From positions 1 to 57,613 of the forward strand of contig PKEA01000095.1 of assembly GCA_002862805.1 (NCBI GenBank): 57,613 nucleotides of DNA, in the 5' to 3' direction. The notes beneath the pieces are model-generated. The model did no database searches and had not been told where the DNA came from. It saw only the letters and a list, made by a program, of their open reading frames with translations. Every line of letters starts with the position of its first letter. Position 1 is the first letter of the stretch. This document shows, in pieces, positions 21,001 to 28,626 of the stretch. The position numbers and the translations under genes are program-made. The stretch is from Flavobacteriaceae bacterium (lineage in GTDB: Bacteria; Bacteroidota; Bacteroidia; Flavobacteriales; Flavobacteriaceae).

Positions 21001-22244
21001 ATTTACCTGGACTTGGGTTTTTTGGTACATCAAAGCCTACTTTAGGCTTCGTCTTTGGTAGTCAATCAGATGTTAGATATCAAGCAGCTCAAAATGGTTG
21101 GTTGACAACATTCCCAGAGTACAATCAAAATTTTACCAAGGTTACTACCAAACAGCTAAATTTTACTGCCAAAATGGAGTTGTTTCCTGATTTAACTATA
21201 GATTTAACAGCAGAAAGATCATATACAGAGAATTTTTCTGAACAATATGATGTTTCTGGTGGTCAATATAACTCTAGATCGCCTTATGAGTTTGGTAATT
21301 ATAATATATCTACAATTCTTATTGCTACATCGTTTAGTCAAAGTGATGAGAACTTTTCTCAGGCTTTTCAAGATTTTAGAGATAATAGATTAATTGTAGC
21401 AAATAGATTGGCTACTTCTTATTATGGAAATGCGTCTTTTCCTACAGATGCTGAAGGATATCCTTTGGGTTTTGGGAAAAATAGTCAACAAGTGTTATTA
21501 CCATCTTTTGTTGCTGCTTATTCGGGTAAAGATGCTAACTCTATATCTACTGGTGCATTTAAAGATATACCTTTGCCTAATTGGAATATTAAGTATACAG
21601 GTTTAATGAGGTATAAGTTTTTTAAAGATAGGTTTAAGCGTTTTTCATTACAACACGGCTATAGATCAAGTTATAATATTAATGCGTTTACAACAAACTT
21701 AAATACTTCCGCGGTAGATGTTAATGGGAATTTTTATTCAGACAAGTTGATATCCAATGTAAATTTAGCGGAACAATTTAATCCATTAATGAGGATTGAT
21801 TTTGAAATGAAAAACTCAATAAAAATTCTTGCTGAAATGAGAAAAGATAGAACTTTAAATATGAGTTTTGATAACAATTTACTTACAGAGGTTAGTGGTA
21901 ATGAATATACAATTGGTCTTGGTTATAGAATTAAAGATGTTACAATAAATTCTGCCTTGGCAGATAGTAAAACAGGTGTAATAAAAAGTGATATAAATAT
22001 AAAAGCTGATTTTACATTTAGAAGGAATAACACTATTGTGCGCTATTTAGATTATGATAATAATGAACTAGCTGGAGGTCAAAACATGTGGTCAGTTAAA
22101 TTTACAGCTGATTATTCATTTAGTAAAAATCTTACTGCTATTTTCTTTTACGATCATCAATTTACTAAAGCGGTTATATCAACATCATTCCCAATTACTA
22201 ATATAAGATCAGGACTTACAATTAGATATAATTTTGGTAATTAA
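15033..22244 (+). CDS. sprA: Type IX secretion/gliding motility translocon protein SprA
   Basis: A 2403-residue protein. Its start is a TTG 3 nt after the ruvA stop; the next in-frame methionine comes only after the signal peptide. The N-terminus has a hydrophobic signal segment ending in LVFSQ. The rest is long stretches of alternating aromatic/polar residues typical of beta-strands. Length, domain character and the ruvA-sprA-gcvH order match SprA (Sov), the giant outer-membrane beta-barrel conducting channel of the T9SS. It is needed for secretion of gliding adhesins and other CTD proteins. An AT-rich terminator follows the stop. The TTG start may keep expression low (inference). Confidence 0.95.
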   Translation: MEKTTIENTFYKLIQVIRLLIFIAPFLVFSQVDEEENDTIKTGVDLGIIEVPNPKSIVEAYTYDSGTDRYIYTSSFDGFNINYPLVLTPEQYQELVLREEMRKYYREKSAATDAALKGDTEAGKDLLPRYYVNSKFFEAIFGSNTIDIKPTGSVELDLGVRFTKQDNPAFSPRNRKTTTFDFDQRISVGLQGKVGTRLNVNINYDTESTFAFQNLIKLEYGSNEDDILQKLEVGNVSFPLSNSLIRGAQSLFGVKAQLQFGKTKVTGVFSEQKSQTRSVTSQGGGTLQDFEVFALDYDADRHYFLSQYFREQYDKALINYPYINSRVQINRIEVWVTNKQNRVNSTENNLRNIIALQDIGEGQITGVNSQELVAIDLITNPTFFNAPADTPSNNANNKFNPNQIGSNFLNANIREVATAGNGFNITGMNEGLDYAKLENARKLTSTEFTFHPQLGYISLNQKLANDEVLAVSYQYTIGDQVYQVGEFGTDGVDATQVSSTGVPTSQALLLKLLKSNLTAVLQEVPNNTLTMPTWNLMMKNIYQIPGAYQLQQEDFRLNILYTDPSPLNYITQSGVTPLPADVADTPLLKVFNVDKLNYTNDPQDGGDGFFDFVPGVTIDTQSGRIIFTTKEPFGEHLFSKLNTSSGEDYDIPLTYNSNQSKYVFRNLYTSTQAAALQESEKNKFQLRGKFKSTGGDGISIGAFNVPQGSVVVTAGGRLLVEGVDYTVNYQLGKVQILDPSLQASNTPIEISVENNSVFGQQTRRFWGVNVEHQFNKNFLVGATLLNLSEKPFTNKSNYGQESINNTIFGINTNYSTEVPFFTRMVNKLPNIDTDVPSNLSFRGEVAYLKPGASKADQFNGEATTYVDDFEGSQSTIDLRSSSTWSLASVPLEGAFDGDPSDTESSSDNISIGYKRAKLSWYSIDPVFYTQTPSGINDNDLSLNSTRRIYIEELYPVTNVAQGQSTVVNTLDLSYYPLERGAYNFNPTLAATNQFPAIDAPDNWGGIMRSISTTNFEQSNVEYIQFWVMDPYYGNAAADVTNTGKLVFNLGEIAEDVLKDGRKLYENGLPEVGSTQQTIETNWGEIPTSQSLIYAFDTNDANRAIQDVGFDGLTDAEEAVKFPAFAGQPDPAYDNYQFYLNANGGVVERYKNYNGVEGNSPVNVTDTNRGNTTLPDVEDINRDNTMNTINAYFKFEVPINYYPEGSTVPTGQDYIADVREDNAITLPNGTTGKVRWILYKIPIQEFTTANQVGSISDFRSIRFMRMYMTGFKDAVTLRFGALDLVRGEWRRYTNTLDALDVDPDDDNTGFDVVAINIQENGNRSPINYVTPPGVEREQLYNNNTVINQNEQSLSLRVYDKLGGSVNGLQLNDSRAVFKNVNVDMRQFKKLRMFLHAEALEDQTLADDEMVAFLRFGNDFTDNFYQIEIPLKVTPHGSTAADVIWPSENEIELPLSYLTALKSLLISNPSAITPDANGIKFINESDSEIGSSNNKLTLGIKGNPNFGLVRTIMVGVKNRNGGATERGEVWFNELRLSDMDNKGGYAAVANLDTNFADFANISATTKYSTIGFGGIEEGPNERSREEIFQYNLVTNINLGQLLPKKWGINLPFNYSVGEETITPKYDPFYQDIELNQLIDLATSDNDRNEIESRAIDYTKRTSINFIGVRKDRAPEQKQHFYDVENLTLSYSFNETEHHDYEIESLIDQQNRSSVDYAYSFKPLEIEPFKKSEKLKKNGYYKLLSDINFNLLPASVSFSSNIIRQFNRQQFRLVDVSGIGIDPLYRRNYFFNYQYGFNYNLTKSLRFNYTAASNNIVRNYLDENDTPIDGLDIWDDYWDIGQSNQHNQQIVVNYDLPINKIPALAFVKSTYSYTGDYNWQRSSDAYSSIVAENGTTYALGNTIQNASSHKLNTTFNMDLLYRYIGLTGAKKSKKNKNTKPSAIPLPGQKITALDKKSDSEGNVFLKGLKGILTSVKNIQANYSENSGTVLPGYLPGLGFFGTSKPTLGFVFGSQSDVRYQAAQNGWLTTFPEYNQNFTKVTTKQLNFTAKMELFPDLTIDLTAERSYTENFSEQYDVSGGQYNSRSPYEFGNYNISTILIATSFSQSDENFSQAFQDFRDNRLIVANRLATSYYGNASFPTDAEGYPLGFGKNSQQVLLPSFVAAYSGKDANSISTGAFKDIPLPNWNIKYTGLMRYKFFKDRFKRFSLQHGYRSSYNINAFTTNLNTSAVDVNGNFYSDKLISNVNLAEQFNPLMRIDFEMKNSIKILAEMRKDRTLNMSFDNNLLTEVSGNEYTIGLGYRIKDVTINSALADSKTGVIKSDINIKADFTFRRNNTIVRYLDYDNNELAGGQNMWSVKFTADYSFSKNLTAIFFYDHQFTKAVISTSFPITNIRSGLTIRYNFGN

Positions 22245-22245
22245 A

Positions 22246-22290
22246 TTAAATGAAAAATAACAGAAAAGTTATTTTTCATTTAAATTTTTA
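22246..22290 (+). terminator. AT-rich terminator after sprA
   Basis: A perfect 16-bp inverted repeat (TTAAATGAAAAATAAC / GTTATTTTTCATTTAA) with a 6-nt loop, followed by ATTTTTA. It starts 2 nt after the sprA stop. Confidence 0.75.
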
Positions 22291-22294
22291 AAAC

Positions 22295-22302
22295 TACATT
22301 TG
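22295..22302 (+). promoter_or_regulatory. -7 promoter box for gcvH
   Basis: TACATTTG matches TAnnTTTG, 26 nt before the gcvH ATG and just after the sprA terminator. Confidence 0.55.
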
Positions 22303-22328
22303 TATTTCAATTTTTTAAAACTACAAAA

Positions 22329-22709
22329 ATGAACATACCAGCTAATTTAAAATACACAAAAGATCACGAATGGGTTTCAATTGACGGAGATATTGCAACT
22401 GTGGGAATTACTCATTTTGCACAAAGTGAATTGGGAGATATTGTATATGTTGAAGTTGAAACATTGGATCAAACCCTTGAAAAAGATGAAGTTTTTGGAA
22501 CTGTAGAAGCAGTAAAAACAGTTTCTGATTTGTTTTTACCTCTATCTGGAGAAATTATTGAATTTAACGATAGTCTAGAATCTGAACCTGAAGCTGTTAA
22601 TTCAGATCCATATGGAGCTGGTTGGATGGTTAAAATTAAAGTTTCAGACAAATCTGAAGTTGAAGAATTATTATCAAATGAAGATTACGCAGCTCTTATC
22701 GGAGCTTAA
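22329..22709 (+). CDS. gcvH: Glycine cleavage system H protein
   Basis: A 126-residue lipoyl carrier protein. Lys63 in VEAVKTVSDL is the expected lipoylation site, placed in the beta-hairpin of a biotinyl/lipoyl fold. GcvH shuttles the aminomethyl group between the P, T and L proteins of the glycine cleavage complex; those are not in this window. The last 32 nt overlap the start of the VanZ-like gene in another frame, indicating coupled translation. Confidence 0.97.
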   Translation: MNIPANLKYTKDHEWVSIDGDIATVGITHFAQSELGDIVYVEVETLDQTLEKDEVFGTVEAVKTVSDLFLPLSGEIIEFNDSLESEPEAVNSDPYGAGWMVKIKVSDKSEVEELLSNEDYAALIGA

Positions 22710-23058
22710 GTTTGTTCTTTTAGCTGTCGCTTGGACTGTTTTAATTACAGTTTTAAGCTTAATTTCATTTGAGCGCACACCGTCATTTATGCTTCAATTG
22801 CCTTTTAAAGATAAATTAGTACATTTTATCTTTTATTTTGTTTTTGTTGTCTTATGGTGTTTTGGTTTGCATAAAACAGATAAAATTAAAATTCTTCTTA
22901 TAGCTGTTGTTTATGGCATAATTATTGAGATATTACAATATGTTTTAACCGAAAATAGAACAGCAGATTTTTATGATGTTTTAGCAAATTCATCAGGTGC
23001 ATTTTTAGCATTTTTTGTTTTTCCTATAATCAAAAAGATTTTTTTAAGACAGAAATAA
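22678..23058 (+). CDS. VanZ-like family membrane protein
   Basis: A 126-residue protein when started at the ATG at 22678 (MKITQLLSEL), which overlaps the end of gcvH by 32 nt; a longer start at 22612 would lie deep in gcvH and is unlikely. It has about four hydrophobic helices. The segment PFKDKLVHFIFYF and the later YGIIIEILQ...R.ADFYDVLANSSGA region resemble VanZ-like proteins (D/K-KxxHF and E-x-x-Q...D-x-x-D-x-x-AN motifs). The function of this small standalone family is unknown. The same order after gcvH is familiar from other Flavobacteriaceae. Confidence 0.85.
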   Translation: MKITQLLSELKFVLLAVAWTVLITVLSLISFERTPSFMLQLPFKDKLVHFIFYFVFVVLWCFGLHKTDKIKILLIAVVYGIIIEILQYVLTENRTADFYDVLANSSGAFLAFFVFPIIKKIFLRQK

Positions 23059-23103
23059 AAAATTAAAAAATAATAATTATATTAGCAACGCAAAAAATAA
23101 GTA

Positions 23104-23838
23104 ATGGAACTAAAGAAAAACCCAAATGTTGACCCAAAAAGAAATAGTACACTTTTCTTTCAAGTTGGTTTAGCAGCAGTATTATTGTTAACTTTTGTAG
23201 GAATAGAATTGAAATCTGCAGATCCTATAATCGAAACAGAGAAATTAAATTTAGTTGATAATTTTGTTGATGACGAGGAAACAATTATTACACTGCCTCC
23301 TGTTCAAAGATTACCACCACCACCACCACCAGCACCTGAAGTAATTCAAGTTGTTGAAGATAAAATCATTTTAGAAGATAAGAAAATTGAGACTACTGAG
23401 GTTGATGAAAAGAAACCAGTTGTTGTAGTAAAAGCTTCTGAAGTTGGTGAAGCTGGAGATGATTTTAGTGATATCCCAGATGAATTACCATTTGCAGTAA
23501 TTGAAGATATTCCTTTGTTTCCAGGATGTGAAACTGTTCCGAAAGCAAAAAGATTAGATTGTTTTAATGAAAAAATGGCAGCTCATATAAGTAAGCATTT
23601 TAATTATCCTCAAAGCGCAGCTGATGAGGGTACTCAAGGTCGTGTTCAAGTACAATTTGTAATTGATAAGCAAGGGAATGTAACTGATGTGAAGATGAGA
23701 GGGCCTAAAGGTGGTGAGTTATTAGAAAAAGAAGCACAAAGAATTATTTCAAAACTTCCTAAGTTTACACCAGGAAAGCAAAGAGGTAAGCCGGTTAGAG
23801 TTAAGTATGGTGTGCCTATTAACTTTAAATTACAATAA
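23104..23838 (+). CDS. TonB family energy transducer (first of two)
   Basis: A 244-residue protein with a cytoplasmic N-terminus, one membrane helix at about residues 18-38, a periplasmic proline stretch (LPPPPPPAPEV, about 71-81), an acidic linker and a C-terminal TonB domain over roughly the last 100 residues. The C-terminal domain contains FPGC-x10-CF, the beta-sheet segment VQVQFVIDKQGNVTDV and the ending YGVPINFKL. Such proteins couple the proton-motive force (with ExbB/ExbD, not in this window) to outer-membrane receptors or other envelope machines. It has its own terminator. The partner is unknown. Confidence 0.9.
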   Translation: MELKKNPNVDPKRNSTLFFQVGLAAVLLLTFVGIELKSADPIIETEKLNLVDNFVDDEETIITLPPVQRLPPPPPPAPEVIQVVEDKIILEDKKIETTEVDEKKPVVVVKASEVGEAGDDFSDIPDELPFAVIEDIPLFPGCETVPKAKRLDCFNEKMAAHISKHFNYPQSAADEGTQGRVQVQFVIDKQGNVTDVKMRGPKGGELLEKEAQRIISKLPKFTPGKQRGKPVRVKYGVPINFKLQ

Positions 23839-23843
23839 TATTT

Positions 23844-23876
23844 AAAATCCCAATCACCTGATTGGGATTTTTTTTT
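23844..23876 (+). terminator. Terminator after the first TonB-like gene
   Basis: Inverted repeat AAAATCCCAATCA / TGATTGGGATTTT around a CC centre, followed by a long T run. Confidence 0.88.
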
Positions 23877-23936
23877 GGCATATAAATTGTATTATGATAT
23901 TTAAATAAATAATTGTTTAATTTAAATTATCATAGT

Positions 23937-24692
23937 ATGAGACCAAATGTAAATTTTAAAGGAAAATTAAAAAACAGCTTTGCTTATTTTCAAATAGGTT
24001 TAATTGTTACTATGGTAGTAACGCTTTTTGTTTTGGAATATAAATTCGAAAATAAAAAACCAGTTCAAGATAAAATTGATTTAGGTACCTTATTTGAAGA
24101 AGATGTTTTTAGATATAATCCAATAGCGCCAATTAGTAAACCTGTTGCAAGAATAGAAAAACCTGCTGCTAAAGTTAATAAAGTAAGTCCTGTTTTTAAA
24201 AAAGTGGACAATGATAAGGTTTTAAATCCAGTAAGTAATACTGTTCCTAATCAGGATAACAATACAATAAATGAAAATCCTGTAGAGCCAAAAGAACCTT
24301 CTACTAATACAACAGTTAAAGAGCCACTTGAAAAACCTACAATTTTTTCTGTAGAACAATTGCCTATGTTTGAAGCTTGTAAAGGGCTTTCTAGAAGTGA
24401 GCAAAAAGAATGTTTCGATAGACAATTGGCTAAAGCAATTTCTAAAAACTTAACTTATCCAGAGTCTGATTATGAAAATGGCAAACAAGGAACTGCACTT
24501 GTAGAATTTATTATTGACGAAAAAGGAAACATTACAAATGTAAATTCTGTTGATAATAAACGAGCTACTTATGAGATGAGAATAGCGGCCGAGAAAGCAA
24601 TCAAAAAAATACCTAGAATCATTCCTGCAAAACAAGGAAATGAGAGTGTTAAAATTAAATACATTATTCCTGTTTCGTTTAAATTAAAATAA
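23937..24692 (+). CDS. TonB family protein (second, diverged paralogue)
   Basis: I use the ATG at 23937 (MRPNVNFKGK, 251 residues); a TTG at 23913 is possible but weaker. Layout is the same as its upstream neighbour: a membrane helix at about residues 16-34, a long low-complexity linker (here Asn/Pro/Lys/Glu-rich without a polyproline run) and a C-terminal TonB-like domain with FEAC-x10-CF, VEFIIDEKGNITNV and the ending YIIPVSFKLK. It looks like a tandem duplicate whose linker has diverged. The two genes are separated by a terminator, so they can be regulated apart. Confidence 0.86.
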   Translation: MRPNVNFKGKLKNSFAYFQIGLIVTMVVTLFVLEYKFENKKPVQDKIDLGTLFEEDVFRYNPIAPISKPVARIEKPAAKVNKVSPVFKKVDNDKVLNPVSNTVPNQDNNTINENPVEPKEPSTNTTVKEPLEKPTIFSVEQLPMFEACKGLSRSEQKECFDRQLAKAISKNLTYPESDYENGKQGTALVEFIIDEKGNITNVNSVDNKRATYEMRIAAEKAIKKIPRIIPAKQGNESVKIKYIIPVSFKLK

Positions 24693-24710
24693 AATAAAGA
24701 TTTATAAAAT

Positions 24711-24742
24711 AAAAAAATCCCTTTTTTACAAGGGATTTTTTT
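24711..24742 (+). terminator. Terminator after the second TonB-like gene
   Basis: A 13-bp stem AAAAAAATCCCTT / AAGGGATTTTTTT with a 6-nt loop; the T run leads directly into a TATTTTTA sequence, a poor -7-like match, 24 nt before deoC. Confidence 0.85.
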
Positions 24743-24771
24743 ATTTTTACAACTTTAGTAATAATATAGCT

Positions 24772-25515
24772 ATGGACATTAAACAATATTTAGATTCAAC
24801 TTATTTAAAAACTGCAGAACAATCTTCAATTTCTGAAGATAAAAATATTGAAATTGTAAAAAACGCTATAAATGAAGCCATATCTGAGCGATTTAAGCTT
24901 ATCATGATAAGGCCAGAATATATTGTTTTAGCTAAAAAGGCAATTGATGTTTCTAATTCTAAGCTATTGGTTGGAACAGTTATTGATTTTCCTAAGGGAG
25001 TGAGTTCTACTGAGGATAAATGTAAAGAAGCTCTTACTGCTATAAATAATGATGTGGATGAGCTTGATTATGTTATTGATTATGAGGCTTTCAAGCGAAA
25101 CGAATTGGATTATGTTAAAAACCAGGTTGTAGAATGTACTAAATTAGGTTTGAGTCATAATAAAGTTGTAAAATGGATTATTGAAATTGCAGCTTTAAAC
25201 AATCATGAAATAGTTCAAATTACGGCTTTAATAAAAAATTGTGTTATTTCTAATTTTAATGAATCACAATATGATAAGGTTTTTGTAAAATCATCAACAG
25301 GTTTTTATGTTACTCAAGATGGTTCGCCAAATGGTGCAACTTTTTCTGCAATAAAGCTTATGATAGAAAATGCTTTTCCTTTGCCAGTTAAAGCTTCCGG
25401 TGGAGTTAAAAGTTATGAAGACGCTATACAAATGATTAACCTGGGGGTTAAAAGAATTGGCACTTCCTCTGCTAAGGAAATTGCAAATAATGAAATTACT
25501 AATTCAGATTATTAA
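24772..25515 (+). CDS. deoC: Deoxyribose-phosphate aldolase
   Basis: A 247-residue TIM-barrel aldolase that splits deoxyribose 5-phosphate into glyceraldehyde 3-phosphate and acetaldehyde. The Schiff-base lysine is in FVKSSTGF, the second conserved lysine in PVKASGGVKS, and the conserved aspartate in the ELDYVIDY segment. It starts just after the upstream terminator and ends 6 nt before remB, so deoC and remB probably form an operon, although a metabolic link between them is not evident. Confidence 0.92.
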   Translation: MDIKQYLDSTYLKTAEQSSISEDKNIEIVKNAINEAISERFKLIMIRPEYIVLAKKAIDVSNSKLLVGTVIDFPKGVSSTEDKCKEALTAINNDVDELDYVIDYEAFKRNELDYVKNQVVECTKLGLSHNKVVKWIIEIAALNNHEIVQITALIKNCVISNFNESQYDKVFVKSSTGFYVTQDGSPNGATFSAIKLMIENAFPLPVKASGGVKSYEDAIQMINLGVKRIGTSSAKEIANNEITNSDY

Positions 25516-25521
25516 TCTATC

Positions 25522-27642
25522 ATGAAAAAAATATACTATACCTTTATATTGTTTGTTGTAAGTTTTTTTTCACATGCACAAATTAGTTCCTCAAATGAGC
25601 AGCTTCCTGTTTTTTCAGATTGTGAAAATGCAACTTCTAATCAGTATGAAGCTTGTTTTTATAATACCATTCAGGATTTCTTTTTTGAAAATTTTAAAGT
25701 TCCTAACGAAATAGCTCAATCTAATTTTAAAGGAAACGTTGTTGCGCTATTTGAAACAGATACTTTAGGACAGTTTAAAGTTATTTATATCGATGCGCTT
25801 ACAGATGATTTAAAGAAAGAAACAAAAAGAATTTTCGAACTATTGCCAAAGGTGAAATCTGCAACTTATTCTGGTAGAAAAATAGTTTCTAAGTTTACCA
25901 TTAAAATTCCTATTCCATTACAAAAACCACAACCTTATAATTCGGAACCATTTGTTGAAGAATTTGACAAAACCAATTCTAAACTTATTGATAATAGTAA
26001 AATTTTGAACGAATTTGAAGCGGTTTCTCAAAACTATAAGCCCTTTAATAATGCGACTTATAAAAGCCGTCTTAATGTTCCTTTTTCACATTTAAATTAT
26101 GCTAATTTTGACGCCTTAATGAACCAGGTTGGAAGTAATAATCATACAGCTACGAAACCTTATTCTTACCAAGAAGTTGCTAAATATTATGACTTTGAAG
26201 CAGTAAGTCAATCTTTACAAAAAGATAAGTCGTCTTGGTTAGGAAGAAAACTGTGGAATGAAAACTTAGTTGCGATCCAAGGCGAAGGCTACTGGTTTAC
26301 TATGAATCCTATTTTAGATCTAAGAATTGGAAAAGACTTGGATAGTGAGATTTCTAATACATTTGTAAATACAAGAGGTGTTCAGGTACAAGGAGAATTA
26401 GGTGAAGAGTTAAGCTTTTCTGCCTCAATATTTGAAAGCCAAGGTCGTTTTGCAGATTATTATAACCAATATGCAGAAAGTATTAAGCCTTCTGGAGGAA
26501 ACCCTGCTATAATTCCTGGAATTGGTATTGCAAAAGGTTTCAAAGAAGATGCTTATGACTTCCCTTTAGCTGAAGCAAATATAAAGTATACGCCAAGTAA
26601 TTTTTTAAACATGCAATTAGGTTATGGAAGAAATTTCATTGGTGATGGATATCGTTCCCTCTTACAAGGTGATGGAACTAGCCCTTATCCATTTTTAAAA
26701 ATTAATACTACTTTTTGGAAAATTAAATATACCAATACTTATATGTGGTTAAAAGATGTTCGTCCAGATGTTACTGTTGATGGCACTTATGCTACAAAAT
26801 ATATGGCAAGCCATTACTTAAGTTATAATGTTTCTAAAAGACTAAATATCGGTCTTTTTGAAAATGTAGTTTGGGCAAATACAAACGACAGAGGTTTTGA
26901 TGTAAATTTCGTTAACCCTATTATTTTTTATAGAGCTGTTGAATTCTCTTCTTCTTCGAAAGCTGGAAATGCTGTTTTAGGATTTACTTCTAAATATAAA
27001 TGGAACAATCAGGTTAATTTTTATGGTCAATTTTTAATTGATGAATTTGCAATTGGTGATGTTAAAGAGAACAATCAAAGTTGGAGAAATAAATTTGGGT
27101 ACCAAGTTGGGGTTAAATATTTTGATGCTTTTAAAGTGAAAAACTTAATGTTGCAATTAGAATATAATCAAATTAGACCTTATGTCTATTCACATAGTAA
27201 TCCGTTGACAAACTATGCACATAACAATCAAAGTATGGGGCATAATTGGGGAGCTAATTTTAGAGAATTAATTGGAATTGCAAGATACTTTAAAGGAAGA
27301 TACTTTGGAGAAGCTAAATTAATTTTTGGACAAAGAGGTTTCGATTTTAATACTTCTACTGATTCATTTAATTATGGTGGTAATATTTATTTAGATTATG
27401 ATGACAATAAGCCTTACGAAAATGGTGTTTCAATTGCTCAAGGAAATAAAACAACAATAATGATTGCAGATTTACAATTGGGTTATGTGGTTAATCCATC
27501 TGCTAACTTAAAGGTTTTTGGTAATTTTATGTTTAGAAACTTTGATCCAACAGCAGAAACGGTTACCACATTAAAGTCAAATACAACTTGGTTTTCAATT
27601 GGTTTAAGAAGTGATTTGTTTAATTGGTATTTTGATTATTAA
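25522..27642 (+). CDS. remB: Gliding motility protein RemB, outer-membrane barrel with TonB_C-like N-terminal domain
   Basis: A 706-residue exported protein with a signal peptide ending SHAQ (about residue 20). Residues 25-135 resemble the C-terminal domain of the two TonB-like proteins just upstream: FSDC-x10-CF, a strand like VVALFETDTLGQFKVI and the ending FTIKIPIPL. From about residue 180 the protein is rich in alternating aromatic strands, consistent with an outer-membrane barrel related to Wzi-like capsule assembly proteins. RemB is required for efficient gliding in Flavobacterium johnsoniae, where, as I recall, it also lies close to sprA. The name rests on length, architecture and neighbourhood. 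It probably shares a transcript with deoC. Confidence 0.8.
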   Translation: MKKIYYTFILFVVSFFSHAQISSSNEQLPVFSDCENATSNQYEACFYNTIQDFFFENFKVPNEIAQSNFKGNVVALFETDTLGQFKVIYIDALTDDLKKETKRIFELLPKVKSATYSGRKIVSKFTIKIPIPLQKPQPYNSEPFVEEFDKTNSKLIDNSKILNEFEAVSQNYKPFNNATYKSRLNVPFSHLNYANFDALMNQVGSNNHTATKPYSYQEVAKYYDFEAVSQSLQKDKSSWLGRKLWNENLVAIQGEGYWFTMNPILDLRIGKDLDSEISNTFVNTRGVQVQGELGEELSFSASIFESQGRFADYYNQYAESIKPSGGNPAIIPGIGIAKGFKEDAYDFPLAEANIKYTPSNFLNMQLGYGRNFIGDGYRSLLQGDGTSPYPFLKINTTFWKIKYTNTYMWLKDVRPDVTVDGTYATKYMASHYLSYNVSKRLNIGLFENVVWANTNDRGFDVNFVNPIIFYRAVEFSSSSKAGNAVLGFTSKYKWNNQVNFYGQFLIDEFAIGDVKENNQSWRNKFGYQVGVKYFDAFKVKNLMLQLEYNQIRPYVYSHSNPLTNYAHNNQSMGHNWGANFRELIGIARYFKGRYFGEAKLIFGQRGFDFNTSTDSFNYGGNIYLDYDDNKPYENGVSIAQGNKTTIMIADLQLGYVVNPSANLKVFGNFMFRNFDPTAETVTTLKSNTTWFSIGLRSDLFNWYFDY

Positions 27643-27694
27643 AATCTATATCAACTTTTAAGAATTGTTGGTGTTTTATCAATAATCTTATTTG

Positions 27695-27702
27695 TATCTT
27701 TG
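27695..27702 (+). promoter_or_regulatory. -7 promoter box for the ctaB/cox operon
   Basis: TATCTTTG matches TAnnTTTG. A TTG at 27668-27670 lies 24 nt upstream, slightly long for a -33 element. The box is 32 nt before the ctaB start. Confidence 0.55.
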
Positions 27703-27734
27703 CCACCAATAAAAATTAAAGCTTTTCAGGAATT

Positions 27735-28625
27735 TTGAATACAATTACTAAAAAATCAATATTTGCTAATTTTGTTGCAATTACTAAAGCTAGACTAGCT
27801 ATTAGTGTTGTTTTTTCTACAATTGCAGGTTATTTATTAGGTATTGAATCTTGGGAAAATTCGAGCTGGCTAACAGTTTTATTGTTGGTAATTGGTGGAT
27901 ATTGTATGGTAGGTGCTTCAAATGTTTTCAATCAAATAATTGAAGTTGATTTAGATGCGCTAATGGATAGAACTAAAAACCGTCCATTACCAGCCGGAGA
28001 AATCACAAAAAATCAAGCATTATTATTAGGAAGTATATTAACTGCAGTTGGATTGGTTATACTGTATTGTATAAATCCTAAAACAGCTATGTTTGCAGCT
28101 ATCTCAATATTTATGTACGTCAGTTTATATACTCCATTAAAAACAGTAACACCATTATCTGTTTTTGTTGGGGCTTTTCCTGGTGCAATTCCGTATATGT
28201 TAGGTTGGGTTGCGGCCACAGGACATTTTGGTATTGAAGCTGGTGCGTTATTTATGATTCAATTCTTTTGGCAATTCCCTCATTTTTGGGCAATTGGTTG
28301 GTTTTTATATGACGATTATAAAAAAGCAGGTTTCTTTATGTTGCCTACTGGCGAAAGAGATAAAAAAACTGCCTTGCAAACCATATTGTATACAATTTGG
28401 ATGATTTTAGCGTCGTTAATTCCTGTTTTTGGTATTACAGGAAGGTTGTATTTAACTAAAGCGTCTGCTGTAATTATTTTTTTACTAGGTATATGGATGC
28501 TTTATTCCGCTGTTAAGTTATATCAAGAAATGGATGCTAAGGCCGCAAGAAAGCTTATGATTGTGAGTGTAACATATATTTCATTAATTCAAATAATATT
28601 TGTTTTAGATAAATTTTTAAGATAA
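27735..28625 (+). CDS. ctaB: Protohaem IX farnesyltransferase (haem O synthase)
   Basis: A 296-residue UbiA-family prenyltransferase with about eight or nine membrane helices. The first Asp-rich motif NQIIEVDLDALMDRT followed by RPLPAG is the CtaB/CyoE signature; the second polar loop YDDYKKAGF is also present. It converts haem B to haem O for the cox oxidase. It starts with TTG at 27735; the frame is closed by a stop at 27717 and there is no nearby ATG. The stop overlaps nothing and the next cox gene starts 1 nt later, so it leads the cox III/IV operon. Confidence 0.95.
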   Translation: MNTITKKSIFANFVAITKARLAISVVFSTIAGYLLGIESWENSSWLTVLLLVIGGYCMVGASNVFNQIIEVDLDALMDRTKNRPLPAGEITKNQALLLGSILTAVGLVILYCINPKTAMFAAISIFMYVSLYTPLKTVTPLSVFVGAFPGAIPYMLGWVAATGHFGIEAGALFMIQFFWQFPHFWAIGWFLYDDYKKAGFFMLPTGERDKKTALQTILYTIWMILASLIPVFGITGRLYLTKASAVIIFLLGIWMLYSAVKLYQEMDAKAARKLMIVSVTYISLIQIIFVLDKFLR

Positions 28626-28626
28626 T

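Noticed and set aside
22612..22677. Longer start for the VanZ-like gene within gcvH
   Set aside because: The extra residues are charged and unlike the family; the ATG at 22678 gives the usual start with a short overlap.
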